Shown: positions 1-12,413, counted from the stretch's first letter. The stretch: DNA of 44,169 nucleotides from Clostridium sp. (GCF_021372645.1 NZ_JAJFUC010000058.1:1-44169); one strand, 5' to 3'. Numbers and translations are program-made. The notes: generated from the sequence alone by a model not told the origin.

Positions 1-49
1 TGACCCCCTGCTTGTAAGGCAGGTGCTCTCCCAGCTGAGCTATGCGCCC
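1..49 (-). tRNA. tRNA-Val (TAC), 3' part cut by window edge
   Basis: The reverse strand reads GGGCGCATAGCTC, a D-arm and an anticodon stem-loop with TAC, identical to the complete tRNA-Val at 261-336. The T-arm and acceptor 3' half lie outside the window. It is the last visible gene of the minus-strand tRNA cluster. Confidence 0.9.
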
Positions 50-64
50 ATAAGATGAATAAAA

Positions 65-139
65 TGGTGACTCCTAGGGGAATCGAACCCCTGTTACCAC
101 CGTGAAAGGGTGGTGTCTTAACCGCTTGACCAAGGAGCC
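65..139 (-). tRNA. tRNA-Glu (TTC)
   Basis: The reverse strand begins GGCTCCTTGGTC and ends with AGGAGTC, A and an encoded CCA. The 7-bp acceptor stem pairs, and the anticodon loop is CTTTCAC with TTC. It lies 25 nt downstream of tRNA-Thr in the same array. Confidence 0.95.
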
Positions 140-163
140 ATATTAAGTTTTGTTTATTTAAAA

Positions 164-238
164 TGGAGCTGGCAATAGGAATCGAACCTACAACCTGCTG
201 ATTACAAGTCAGCTGCTCTACCGTTGAGCCATGCCAGC
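164..238 (-). tRNA. tRNA-Thr (TGT)
   Basis: The reverse strand starts GCTGGCATGGCTC and ends TGCCAGC-T-CCA with a fully paired acceptor stem. The anticodon loop CTTGTAA gives TGT, reading ACA codons. The CCA is encoded. Confidence 0.95.
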
Positions 239-260
239 ATATATAGATTAATTTTTATAA

Positions 261-336
261 TGGTGGGCACAACAGGGTTCGAACCTGTGACCCCCTGCTT
301 GTAAGGCAGGTGCTCTCCCAGCTGAGCTATGCGCCC
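261..336 (-). tRNA. tRNA-Val (TAC)
   Basis: This is a complete 76-nt tRNA on the minus strand. The acceptor halves GGGCGCA and TGTGCCC pair (one G-U), followed by A and encoded CCA. The anticodon is TAC. It is a duplicate of the copy cut by the window start. Confidence 0.95.
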
Positions 337-481
337 ATTATAAAGTGAAACTTTTCAAGTGAAGTTGTACTTCAGCTGAATTTAGTTAAACTTATACCCT
401 CAAGGGGTATCTCATCTAGTGTTGTGCAGTTCTTAGCTACCATCTAAGATGGGAGGTTAGAAATGCTAGACATCAGATAAA
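337..481. other. 145-nt spacer inside the tRNA array
   Basis: The other tRNA spacers here are 15-25 nt, so this one between tRNA-Tyr and tRNA-Val is unusually long. It contains a small hairpin (ATACCC, loop TCAA, GGGTAT, about 391-406) and no open reading frame. No tRNA or tRNA remnant is recognisable. The hairpin has no T-run on the minus strand, so a terminator is not evident. Confidence 0.4.
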
Positions 482-565
482 TGGTGGAGGAAGATGGATT
501 CGAACCATCGAAACTAACGTAACAGATTTACAGTCTGCCCCCTTTGGCCACTCGGGAATTCCTCC
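482..565 (-). tRNA. tRNA-Tyr (GTA)
   Basis: This is an 84-nt class II tRNA with a long variable arm. The reverse strand starts GGAGGAATTCCCGAG and ends CTTCCTCCACCA with encoded CCA. The anticodon loop CTGTAAA gives GTA. It is the promoter-proximal gene of the array. Confidence 0.95.
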
Positions 566-612
566 AAAATTAGTTGTTTAAAAATATTGCTTTATCTCAA
601 TCAACAATGATT

Positions 613-641
613 AGTATATCTGCAAAAAGCTTTTATTTCAA
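613..641 (-). promoter_or_regulatory. Sigma-A type promoter of the tRNA array
   Basis: On the minus strand TTGAAA (636-641) is followed by a 17-nt spacer and TATACT (613-618). The predicted start near 606 is about 40 nt upstream of the tRNA-Tyr 5' end, as expected for a tRNA leader. Confidence 0.65.
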
Positions 642-853
642 CTCTCACATCACTCATTTTATCCACATTAGGTCTTAATTACTCTTAATTACTACAAAAT
701 ACTCTCGTTTAACATAATAATCTTAATTATTTTTTATTATTACATTCTTTTTCATAAGCACCTCTTTATTAGTAATAATTTCCACAAGTTATTTTTTTAT
801 ACTATCTTTCTTCTATTCCTCATATATATATTTTATAAAGGAGGTATCTATCC

Positions 854-1390
854 TTGATTAAACCAGATATTAATCTTAATTCTACATTCTCTTATAATCT
901 AACACTAGAAATCAAAAATTATATTACCAAAAACACTGTAATAGTTTGCATTGGCACTGATAAATGCATTGGAGATTGCTTAGGCCCTCTAGTTGGATCT
1001 ATATTAACAGAAAACTTTTTTCCCTTACCTGTTTATGGGACTTTATCATCTCCAATTCATGCTTTGAATATCGATGAACGTTTAGATGAAATATATTCTA
1101 ATCATCCTAATGCATCTATAATTGGTGTTGATGCTTGTTTGGGAGATGCTAAAGATATTGGAGAAATTCGTATAAGAGACTATGCAATACACCCTGGTAA
1201 AGGAGTTGGGAAAGAACTTCCTGAGGTTGGAGTTGCATCAATTATAGGTATCGTCGATTCAAGTGATAACTCCGAATTCTTTTTTTCACGTAGTATTAGG
1301 CTTTCTTTTATTATGAATATGGCTAAAATTATATCTCGAGTATTTATTGAATCTTATAATTTAAATCGTGGAGAATTTCCTATGCTTTAG
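854..1390 (+). CDS. yyaC: Putative spore protease YyaC (DUF1256 family)
   Basis: This is a 178-residue protein of the YyaC/DUF1256 family, sporulation proteins related to the germination protease GPR that cleaves small acid-soluble spore proteins. Visible family blocks are CIGTDKCIGDCLGPLVG (about 32-48) and IGVDACLG (about 90-97), which carry conserved acidic residues. The start is TTG at 854, placed 9 nt after a strong GGAGG at 840-844. No transmembrane segment or signal peptide is seen. It is one of only three intact plus-strand genes in the window and converges on mbl, sharing a terminator. The protease role is inferred from the family; the substrate is unknown. Confidence 0.85.
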   Translation: MIKPDINLNSTFSYNLTLEIKNYITKNTVIVCIGTDKCIGDCLGPLVGSILTENFFPLPVYGTLSSPIHALNIDERLDEIYSNHPNASIIGVDACLGDAKDIGEIRIRDYAIHPGKGVGKELPEVGVASIIGIVDSSDNSEFFFSRSIRLSFIMNMAKIISRVFIESYNLNRGEFPML

Positions 1391-1410
1391 TCTTTAAAAC
1401 ACATTCAAAA

Positions 1411-1453
1411 AAATAAATAACAGTCAAAATATGCTTTGACTGCTATTTATTTT
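1411..1453. terminator. Bidirectional terminator between yyaC and mbl
   Basis: A long stem (1411-1428 pairing with about 1434-1452, one mismatch) has A-rich sequence on the left and T-rich sequence on the right. It can serve yyaC on the plus strand and mbl on the minus strand. Confidence 0.8.
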
Positions 1454-1454
1454 A

Positions 1455-2489
1455 TTATTCTATAAAAATTATTTGTTGTGAATTTGTATTACTGTCCAAC
1501 TTATCTATATAATCAAGCATTTTGCCAGTTCCCTTAACAACACATTCAACAGAATCCTCAGCAACCATAGTTGCTACCCCTGTCTTAAATTCTATAAGCT
1601 TATCTAACCCATGTATTAATCCTCCTCCACCCGTCATTAATATTCCTCTTTCTATTATATCTGAAGCTAACTCAGGTGGTGTTTTTTCTAATACTCTCTT
1701 TACTGTTTCAACTATAATTTCTACAGGTTCTTTTATTGCATTTCTTATTTCTTCTGTTGTAATTTCTACTTCATCTGGTAATCCTGTTACAAGATTTCTG
1801 CCCTTCATCATACATGCTAGGTTCCTCGAATTTTTAAATGCAGAACCAATATTTATTTTTAAATCCTCAGCCGTTTTTTCACCTATCATTAACTTATATT
1901 CATTTCGTACATATTTTATTATAGCATCATCAAATTTGTCTCCAGCCATTTTTGTTGATTCTCTCACTACTACTCCACCTAATGAAATAACTGCAATATC
2001 ACAAGTTCCACCACCAATGTCTACTACCATACATCCATTTGGTTTAGTAATATCCAAACCGGCTCCAATAGCTGCTGCTAATGGTTCCTCGATTAAATGA
2101 ACTATCTTAGCTCCTGAGTTCATAGCTGCATCAATAACAGCTCTTTTTTCAACTTCTGTAGCTTGAGATGGTACACAAATAATCACTTTAGGTGCTCTAA
2201 TGCTTCGCTTCCCACATGCTTTCTTTATAAATTCTTTTAACATCTTTTGTGTTATATCATAATCTGAAATAACTCCATCTCTTAATGGTCTTACTGAAAT
2301 TATATTTCCTGGGGTTCTTCCTATCATTTTTCTTGCTTCTTCCCCTATAGCCAACAATTTATTATTATTTTTATTTATAGCTACAACAGAAGGCTCTTTT
2401 AATATCATCCCTTTACCTTTCACATAAACTAGTACAGTTGCTGTTCCTAGGTCAATTGCAAGGTCTGTCCCGGTTCTCCAAAAGCACAT
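1455..2489 (-). CDS. mbl: MreB/Mbl-type actin-like cell shape protein
   Basis: This is a 344-residue bacterial actin of the MreB/Mbl family, which forms membrane-associated filaments that guide lateral wall synthesis. The N-terminal phosphate-1 loop DLGTATVLVY, the phosphate-2 motif DIGGGTCDIAV (about 157-167) and the adenosine-loop GGGGLIHGLD near residue 288 are all present. Full family length is retained. It lies about 80 bp downstream of spoIIID on the same strand, the order found around B. subtilis mbl, which favours Mbl over MreB. The N terminus MCFWRTGTD is hydrophobic, as in membrane-binding MreBs. Confidence 0.9.
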   Translation of the reverse strand: MCFWRTGTDLAIDLGTATVLVYVKGKGMILKEPSVVAINKNNNKLLAIGEEARKMIGRTPGNIISVRPLRDGVISDYDITQKMLKEFIKKACGKRSIRAPKVIICVPSQATEVEKRAVIDAAMNSGAKIVHLIEEPLAAAIGAGLDITKPNGCMVVDIGGGTCDIAVISLGGVVVRESTKMAGDKFDDAIIKYVRNEYKLMIGEKTAEDLKINIGSAFKNSRNLACMMKGRNLVTGLPDEVEITTEEIRNAIKEPVEIIVETVKRVLEKTPPELASDIIERGILMTGGGGLIHGLDKLIEFKTGVATMVAEDSVECVVKGTGKMLDYIDKLDSNTNSQQIIFIE

Positions 2490-2568
2490 CTCTTATTCAC
2501 TCCTATAATACATATTAATACCTATGTTTACATAATTCTACCAATACTATATTATAGTCTTAATCTTA

Positions 2569-2823
2569 TTAAGATTCAATGATTTTATATTTCATTTGAG
2601 TAGCTTTTCCACCTCGAATGTGTCTCTCTGCCTTATTTAGTTCTAAAATTGAATGAGTTTCTTCTGCAATTTCAGGATTAATTTTTAAAAGTCTCTCTGT
2701 CATATCTTTATGAATTGTGCTTTTACTAACTCCAAAAACTTTAGCTGTTTTTCTTATTGTAGACTTTGAATCTATAATATACCTTGCAACATCTAAAACT
2801 CTTTCCTCAATATAATCTTTCAA
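2569..2823 (-). CDS. spoIIID: Sporulation transcriptional regulator SpoIIID
   Basis: This 84-residue DNA-binding protein regulates mother-cell genes with sigma-E and sigma-K during sporulation. The helix-turn-helix is evident at residues 21-45 (RKTAKVFGVSKSTIHKDMTE), followed by a basic C-terminal segment (RHIRGGKATQMKYK), both family hallmarks. The start is TTG at 2823, preceded by AAGGAAG; the product then aligns with the known N terminus (M-x-DYI-ER). It sits between spoIIQ and mbl, as in Bacillus. Confidence 0.95.
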   Translation of the reverse strand: MKDYIEERVLDVARYIIDSKSTIRKTAKVFGVSKSTIHKDMTERLLKINPEIAEETHSILELNKAERHIRGGKATQMKYKIIES

Positions 2824-2893
2824 AATACCACTTCCTTGACTTTATCTTTTACTGATTTCTTACATCACGAAATTTTTTATTTAAATTTTTTTA

Positions 2894-2927
2894 TTAGTCA
2901 CTCATTTTAACTAAAATGAATGACTAA
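2894..2927. terminator. Strong hairpin between spoIIQ and spoIIID
   Basis: A 15-bp stem with one mismatch (2894-2908 with 2913-2927) lies 20 bp beyond the spoIIQ stop. The T-run is poor on the minus strand, so it may be a weak terminator or a 3'-end stabiliser rather than a classical one. Confidence 0.45.
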
Positions 2928-2947
2928 TATTTATTTTTCATAATGTT

Positions 2948-3682
2948 TTACTTAGATTTTAATGTAAAATACTTTTCTGGGTTAACTTGTTCACCCTTAG
3001 CATCAATTACTTGTAAATTTAAAAATTCTCCAAATACTTCTTTACTGAATACCTTCGCAGTGTCTCCAACTTTAGCAATAACTTGATTTGCTTTAACCTT
3101 ATCACCTTTTTTTACCAATACATTTGCATCAAGATTTCCATATCTTGTTTTTAATCCATTAGTATGTTTAATTTCTACAACTACTCCCTCTTCAACTCCT
3201 GAATTTTCTACAAGTTCTACTACTCCTTCTGCTGGTGCCTTAATTTCAGTTCCTATTTCCGCTTGTAAATTTACACCTCTAATAGTTCTAAAAATACCTT
3301 CTTCCATCTTTACTGGTGCAGGATAAGTATATTTTCTACTTTCAACACCATCTATAGGATTGGAAAAGCTGACTGTAGTAGTTGTGGATACTGTTGTAGA
3401 CTTTCCTGTCTTTGTTTTATCAATATTGTTTTTATCAGTAGCCGTAGCATTTTCTACTCTCTCAGCATTTGGAATTTCATTGATCGTTTTTTCCTCATTG
3501 CTAGAGTTCAATGTTAAGTCTTTATTTATATCTTCTGTCTTATTAACTTCATTTTTATTACTGATCATTTTATAAGAAATAGTTCCAACAGTAACTATCA
3601 TGCAAAGACAAAGGAATAAAGCGATATAAAATCCCTCCTTCCTAACTAAATTTCTAAGTTTTTCTTTTAAATTTTTGTTCAA
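2948..3682 (-). CDS. spoIIQ: SpoIIQ-like forespore protein with degenerate LytM/M23 domain
   Basis: SpoIIQ is a forespore membrane protein that pairs with SpoIIIAH across the intermembrane space to drive engulfment and form the feeding-tube channel. This copy has a short basic N terminus, one transmembrane segment (about 18-38), a low-complexity Ser/Thr/Asn/Glu-rich linker, and a LytM fold from about 120 onward. The positions that bind zinc in active M23 peptidases are changed: the HxxxD-like site reads RGVNLQ, and the HLH site reads FLN. The start is TTG at 3682, 7 nt after GGAGGT; a GTG at 3691 overlaps the ribosome binding site. Position directly downstream of spoIID supports the identity. 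Confidence 0.82.
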   Translation of the reverse strand: MNKNLKEKLRNLVRKEGFYIALFLCLCMIVTVGTISYKMISNKNEVNKTEDINKDLTLNSSNEEKTINEIPNAERVENATATDKNNIDKTKTGKSTTVSTTTTVSFSNPIDGVESRKYTYPAPVKMEEGIFRTIRGVNLQAEIGTEIKAPAEGVVELVENSGVEEGVVVEIKHTNGLKTRYGNLDANVLVKKGDKVKANQVIAKVGDTAKVFSKEVFGEFLNLQVIDAKGEQVNPEKYFTLKSK

Positions 3683-3838
3683 TATGAACACCTCCTATTG
3701 TTATAATTCCCTTTTTATGAAAAATAATACACAGATATATTTTTTTATTACATATTTTTTATAACCTAAAATTTATAACTTCTATTTAAATATTGTTAGT
3801 TTAGATTATATCCTTTTTAAAATTCTCTAAACAAAAAG

Positions 3839-3888
3839 ATAGAAGCAATATCTATTTTTAGTTACCTAAAAACAGATATTGCTTCTAT
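3839..3888 (-). terminator. Terminator downstream of spoIID
   Basis: About 21 bp of nearly perfect stem (3839-3860 with 3867-3888) is followed on the minus strand by CTTTTTG. It lies about 230 bp after the spoIID stop, so the 39-bp repeats would be part of the spoIID 3' untranslated region. Confidence 0.7.
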
Positions 3889-3955
3889 TTGCGTATCTTA
3901 TTAATTAACGATTGACAATTAATGTTGAAAATCACAAGTTTTCTTTATATTAAAA

Positions 3956-4120
3956 GTTCTTGATTGCATTTCGTGCCTTTTTCATAGATACATACTTTTT
4001 TAAGGTGCAATGTTCTTGGTTATGCTTCGCGCTTTTTTCTAAGGTGAAATGATCGTGGTTGTGCCATCGCACCTTTTCTAAGGTGAAATAATTGTGGTTG
4101 TGCTATCGCACCTTTTCTAA
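3956..4120. repeat. 39-bp tandem repeat array at the spoIID 3' end
   Basis: Three units starting at 4000, 4039 and 4078 have an exact 39-bp period, and a partial unit starts at 4117. A more diverged copy lies at 3956-3983. The core is CTAAGGTGAAATGATCGTGG followed by TTGTGCCATCGCACCTTTT with single-base variants. Each unit begins AAGGTG and ends CACCTT, so it can fold into a small hairpin. The spoIID stop codon (4117-4119) is made of repeat sequence. No open reading frame runs through the array. Confidence 0.8.
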
Positions 4121-5178
4121 GGTGTATATTTTATTTCTTGAATTTCAACCCCACTATAATAATGTTTAAGAATCTCATCATATGTCGATCCACTTTTAGC
4201 CATAACATTTGCTCCCCATTGACTCATTCCAACGCCATGCCCATATCCTGTACAATTTATTTTAATCATATCTTTTTCAAAATCAAATTTGAAATTTGTT
4301 GAATTTAAATTAAATAATCCTCTAAATTCTGTCCCTTTTATCCTCTCATTTCCTATTTTAATTTCTTTTACACTTCCAGCTTCAGTATAACTTTCTATTT
4401 TAATGAGTGACGCTAAATCACCTTTTTTTACATTCGCAGTTGTATATTTTGTATTAATTTTATTTATGAATTCATTTATAGGAATTTCTAAAGTTGTTTT
4501 ATATTTAGGTGCAATTTCTTCACCTTTACTTTCTTCGGATTTCAAATATGGTACATTCATTGAAAATACATCCTTTGCATCTTCAGTTTTACCTGAACTC
4601 GTCGCAAAAAATTGTGGATATTCTAGCACTGAATCTTCATAAGTAAGAATTTGTCCTTTTGTATCTAAAACTGCCTTTTGTATTTTATTCCAGTTACTTT
4701 CTGCTTCACTACTACTCCATTTAGCTATTCGTTCTTCCTTACTCATATATACTTGACAATTAGTTGTATCACAAATTTCAGCACCTTTATTTTTTGAATC
4801 TTTGTCTGGATTATTCCTTTTACTCATATAAAATGTCCTTGCAGCTATTGCTTGAGCTTTTAAAGCTTCTTCATTAAAACTTGCAGGAACCTCACTCGCT
4901 ACCACTCCCATTATATATTCTTCTAAATCTAACTCCTCCACAATATCTTTTTCTTTATGATAAAGCTTAACTTTGCCGTTAATAGGAAATGTTATTTCTG
5001 AACTCTTAACTATATTTTCATTATTCAAATTAAATACATTAATGCCCTCTTTACCTACTCTTAAAAAAATCAACGGTAATATTATTAATATAGTAAAAAT
5101 AATTAAAGTCATAATAGCAATCATTTTTAGGCTACTATTAATTTTTATATTTGTAGTTTTGATATTAATTATCCTCAT
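4117..5178 (-). CDS. spoIID: Stage II sporulation protein D (engulfment lytic transglycosylase)
   Basis: SpoIID cleaves peptidoglycan glycan strands during engulfment, working with SpoIIP and SpoIIM in the mother-cell membrane. The protein has one N-terminal membrane segment, the conserved block EEYIMGVVASEVPASF, which contains the catalytic glutamate, then KAQAIAARTF, and near the C terminus GYGHGVGMSQWGAN. The chosen ATG at 5178 is 6 nt after GGAGGG (5185-5190) and gives 353 residues; an ATG at 5202 would place the ribosome binding site inside the gene. The last codons and stop fall in the first bases of a tandem repeat. Confidence 0.93.
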   Translation of the reverse strand: MRIINIKTTNIKINSSLKMIAIMTLIIFTILIILPLIFLRVGKEGINVFNLNNENIVKSSEITFPINGKVKLYHKEKDIVEELDLEEYIMGVVASEVPASFNEEALKAQAIAARTFYMSKRNNPDKDSKNKGAEICDTTNCQVYMSKEERIAKWSSSEAESNWNKIQKAVLDTKGQILTYEDSVLEYPQFFATSSGKTEDAKDVFSMNVPYLKSEESKGEEIAPKYKTTLEIPINEFINKINTKYTTANVKKGDLASLIKIESYTEAGSVKEIKIGNERIKGTEFRGLFNLNSTNFKFDFEKDMIKINCTGYGHGVGMSQWGANVMAKSGSTYDEILKHYYSGVEIQEIKYTP

Positions 5179-5207
5179 TATTCGCCCTCCTAAAACATGC
5201 ACTATAA

Positions 5208-5235
5208 AGTATATGTTTTAGTATTATTATTATGA
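5208..5235 (-). promoter_or_regulatory. Possible sigma-E promoter of spoIID
   Basis: On the minus strand TCATAAT (5229-5235) and CATATACT (5208-5215) are 13 nt apart, resembling the sigma-E pattern of TCATATT-like and CATACAAT-like elements. The start would fall near 5200, just before the ribosome binding site. AT-rich context makes chance matches possible. Confidence 0.4.
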
Positions 5236-5285
5236 TAATTATGTTAACTATAAAAAATAATATGTTACAATTCGAATTAGAAATA

Positions 5286-5319
5286 ATAAAAAAGAAGCTA
5301 TCCAAAATAAGACAGTTTC
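5286..5319 (-). terminator. Terminator of murA
   Basis: A 9-bp stem (5294-5302 with 5311-5319, one mismatch and one G-U) is followed on the minus strand by a run of T (5286-5293). It lies about 20 bp after the murA stop. Confidence 0.75.
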
Positions 5320-5337
5320 CTTTTATAATATTTATAC

Positions 5338-6600
5338 TTATATATTTATTCTATAAATTTCTGCTCCTAAATTTCTAAATTTGTTTTCAATATCAACATA
5401 TCCTCTATCAATATGATAAATATCACTTATTTCAGTTTGACCTACTGCTATTAATCCACTTAGTATCATTGCTGCTCCAGCTCTTAGATCCGTTGCCTTA
5501 ACTTCACATCCTGTAAATTTTGGCACGCCTTCAATTATAGCAGTTCTACCATCAATTTTTATATTAGCACCCATTCTATTGAGTTCAACAACATGCATAA
5601 ATCTATTTTCAAAAACTGTTTCTGTAATAACACTAACGCCCTCAACTATAGACAATAAACTCATCATTTGAGCTTGCATATCAGTTGGAAAACCTGGATA
5701 CGGAAGTGTCTTTATATCTAATGATTTCTTAGGACCTCTTCCATCTACTATTATAGAATCATTCTTATAATCACTAAAAGTAATTCCACATTCCTTTAAT
5801 TTCTCTATTACAGGCCTTAAATGTTCTTCATTTACTCCATTAATTTTTATCTTACTATTTGTAATAGCTGCAGCTATCATAAATGTTCCTGCCTCTATCC
5901 TGTCATATATAGGAGTATAATTTATTCCTTTTAAGTTTTTTACTCCATCTATTGTTATTTTGCCAAGCCCTGCCCCTTTTATCTTAGCACCCATTTTATT
6001 TAAAAATCGTGCTAAATCCCAGATTTCTGGTTCTTCTGCTGCATTTTCTATTATTGTTGTACCTTCTGCAAAAACTGATGCCATCATAATGTTTTCTGTT
6101 GCACCAACCGAAGGAAAATCTAAGTATATTCTACTTCCAATCATCCTTTTTGCTTTTACTTCTACAAAACCATGACCCATTATAACATCAGCTCCAAGCA
6201 GCTTAAATCCTTTAAGATGTAAATCTATTGGTCTACTACCTATATTGCATCCACCTGGTAATGATAATTTACAATACCCAAATCGAGCAAGCATAGGTCC
6301 CATAATTAAAAATGATGCTCTCATTTTTCGCATAAGCTCTGCATTAGCATCCATTTCTACTATGTTCTTTGTATTTATCGTCAATTTATTATTCAAATTT
6401 GAAATATCAACATCACAATTTAATTCACTTAATAACTTACATATAACCTCTACATCTTCTAATCTAGGCGCATTATCTATGACTATAGGTTCCGGACACA
6501 ATATAGTTGCTGCAATTATAGGTAAAATTGCATTTTTCGCGCAGCTTATATCAACCTCACCCGTAAGTTCTTTTACACCTTTAACTACTATTTTCTCCAT
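5338..6600 (-). CDS. murA: UDP-N-acetylglucosamine 1-carboxyvinyltransferase MurA
   Basis: MurA transfers enolpyruvate from phosphoenolpyruvate to UDP-GlcNAc, the first committed step of peptidoglycan synthesis, in the cytoplasm. The active-site cysteine is in LPGGCNIGSRPIDLH (near residue 116), so the fosfomycin-sensitive Cys form is predicted. The N-terminal substrate-binding block AKNAILPIIAATIL is present, as is the C-terminal DLRAGAAMILSGL block. The ATG at 6600 follows GGAGGAT by a few bases; the ATG at 6612 overlaps that ribosome binding site. Location between ywmB and spoIID matches B. subtilis murAA. Confidence 0.95.
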   Translation of the reverse strand: MEKIVVKGVKELTGEVDISCAKNAILPIIAATILCPEPIVIDNAPRLEDVEVICKLLSELNCDVDISNLNNKLTINTKNIVEMDANAELMRKMRASFLIMGPMLARFGYCKLSLPGGCNIGSRPIDLHLKGFKLLGADVIMGHGFVEVKAKRMIGSRIYLDFPSVGATENIMMASVFAEGTTIIENAAEEPEIWDLARFLNKMGAKIKGAGLGKITIDGVKNLKGINYTPIYDRIEAGTFMIAAAITNSKIKINGVNEEHLRPVIEKLKECGITFSDYKNDSIIVDGRGPKKSLDIKTLPYPGFPTDMQAQMMSLLSIVEGVSVITETVFENRFMHVVELNRMGANIKIDGRTAIIEGVPKFTGCEVKATDLRAGAAMILSGLIAVGQTEISDIYHIDRGYVDIENKFRNLGAEIYRINI

Positions 6601-6621
6601 ATTATCCTCCATATTTAATTG

Positions 6622-6775
6622 TTAGGCATCTGAAAAATAATTATCCAAAATACGATGTATATTTTGTATTAGACAAAGAAGTGGATTTTGTTCATAGCAA
6701 GCTATTAGTAAAATTTACTTACACAGTATTACACAAAATAGACAGGCATGTTAGAAACTTTTTGAAGATGCTTTA
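6622..6775 (-). repeat. Dispersed inverted-repeat element, copy 1
   Basis: It reads on the minus strand in the same direction as the copy at 31226-31386 on the plus strand. It shares the terminal TAGGCAT-like ends, GTCTATTTTG, CTAATAGC, and a block around ACAAAATATACATCG. It fills the gap between ywmB and murA, and its terminal bases supply the ywmB stop codon TAA. Confidence 0.65.
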
Positions 6776-7423
6776 GTATGTTGTAAATATTATTGGTGTG
6801 CTAATTATTATATGTGCCCCAGTATTATACTTAATAAGTGCAAAATTAATTTTATCCCCATTACTTAAATATCCTGTTCCTGTAAAACCATTATTAATGT
6901 TTAATAAATTTGTTTTTTGTATATTATTTTCATTAGCTAATCTATCTAAGGAATAATTATTATCAATCTCTTTTTGTCTACCCTCATAATAAAAAAAGTA
7001 TTGTGCATTTTCCGATTTTCGATTTTCTAATTTTTGAATTATTCTTTTTAATTTTGCTGTTGTATATTGAGAATTTTTATTTATTAATGTGATTTCAACA
7101 TAAGTATATTTATCTTCGCACCACATTTTTATATTAGTATAAAAATCATTATTAAAGATTTCAAATTGATTTTTATTAATTTCTTTGTAGCTATCATTTA
7201 TATCATTAGTTAAATATTCTTTTATCCTATTACTTTCTTTTTCGATATTATCTCTTGTTTTGTATTGAAGCTTTACGCCGTTTTCTTGAAATTCACTTAT
7301 ATTTGTTATATTGGTTTCTAAAACACTAAATGAATTTTTACCATTAGTTACTTCATTAGAAATAGCTCCTATATTAAAAAAAGATAATAATATAAAAATT
7401 ACTATACTGATTTTTATATTCAT
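6773..7423 (-). CDS. ywmB: YwmB-family sporulation-associated secreted protein
   Basis: This 216-residue protein has a clear N-terminal signal sequence (hydrophobic run of about 17 residues after MNIKIS) and no other membrane segment. Its sequence is hard to place alone, but it lies between the atp operon and murA, exactly where B. subtilis has ywmB, and the size and the C-terminal TGYLSNGDKINFALIKY block fit the family. Molecular function is unknown. The ATG at 7423 follows GGGGGGAT with good spacing; the longer frame from 7471 lacks one. The stop codon overlaps an intergenic repeat. Confidence 0.65.
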   Translation of the reverse strand: MNIKISIVIFILLSFFNIGAISNEVTNGKNSFSVLETNITNISEFQENGVKLQYKTRDNIEKESNRIKEYLTNDINDSYKEINKNQFEIFNNDFYTNIKMWCEDKYTYVEITLINKNSQYTTAKLKRIIQKLENRKSENAQYFFYYEGRQKEIDNNYSLDRLANENNIQKTNLLNINNGFTGTGYLSNGDKINFALIKYNTGAHIIISTPIIFTTY

Positions 7424-7564
7424 AGTAATCCCCCCTAATTTATCTTTTTTAATTATGACCATTCCTTTCATTTTTTATTCTCTTTATATCGAAGTATATA
7501 TATATAATATAAATTTATTAAAATTTTGTGATAGATTGTCAACATGTAGAATAAAAATAGCTCC

Positions 7565-7619
7565 AAAAAATAAAGTGTACCTCTTTATATAGATTTTCTA
7601 TATAAAGAGGTACACTTTA
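7565..7619 (-). terminator. Terminator of the atp operon
   Basis: A perfect 22-bp stem (7571-7592 with 7598-7619) with a 5-nt loop is followed on the minus strand by six T (7565-7570). It lies just after atpC. Confidence 0.93.
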
Positions 7620-7627
7620 AATTATAC

Positions 7628-8035
7628 TTATTTATTAGATTTTTTTAATATTAATCTTTGCTTAGCTCTAAGGAATGCTGATTCTGCTCTATCTTTATTA
7701 TACTTATCAGCTTCTTGGAGTCTTTTCTTTGCCCTTTTCATTGCCTCTTCTGCTCTTTCTTCATCAATATTCTCTTCAAATTCAGCTGCACCACTGCATA
7801 TTGTCATTGTATTTTTATTAATATGCACAATTGATGTTGAAATAAATAATTGATCTTCAATTCCTTTTGAATCTTTAAATTTCGCAATACAAGGTACAGT
7901 ATTTGTTATCATATTTTCATGATTTGCTAATACTTCAAAGTCTCCATCGGCATTTTTTAAAAATACTTTTTCAACTTCTCCATTATAAACCTCACGATTA
8001 GGTGTAGTAATTATTAGTAAAAAGGTATTCGCCAT
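7628..8035 (-). CDS. atpC: ATP synthase epsilon subunit (F1)
   Basis: This 135-residue subunit belongs to the F1 central stalk and couples c-ring rotation to catalysis while restraining ATP hydrolysis. The N-terminal beta-sandwich begins [20 protein letters not shown] with the typical [10 protein letters not shown] block, and a helical C-terminal hairpin rich in Ala, Lys and Arg follows ([17 protein letters not shown]). It is the last gene of the operon, 14 bp after atpD. Confidence 0.95.
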   Translation of the reverse strand: MANTFLLIITTPNREVYNGEVEKVFLKNADGDFEVLANHENMITNTVPCIAKFKDSKGIEDQLFISTSIVHINKNTMTICSGAAEFEENIDEERAEEAMKRAKKRLQEADKYNKDRAESAFLRAKQRLILKKSNK

Positions 8036-8049
8036 TATTGCTCATCCCC

Positions 8050-10307
<2,258 letters not shown>

Positions 10308-10347
10308 GATTTCCACCTCCTAAAGAAGGGCATAGCTTAAATTTAAG

Positions 10348-12412
<2,065 letters not shown>

Positions 12413-12413
12413 A

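Noticed and set aside
3956-4120. 39-bp repeats as a CRISPR array
   Set aside because: The units are directly contiguous with no unique spacers between them and no cas gene is present, so they are tandem repeats.
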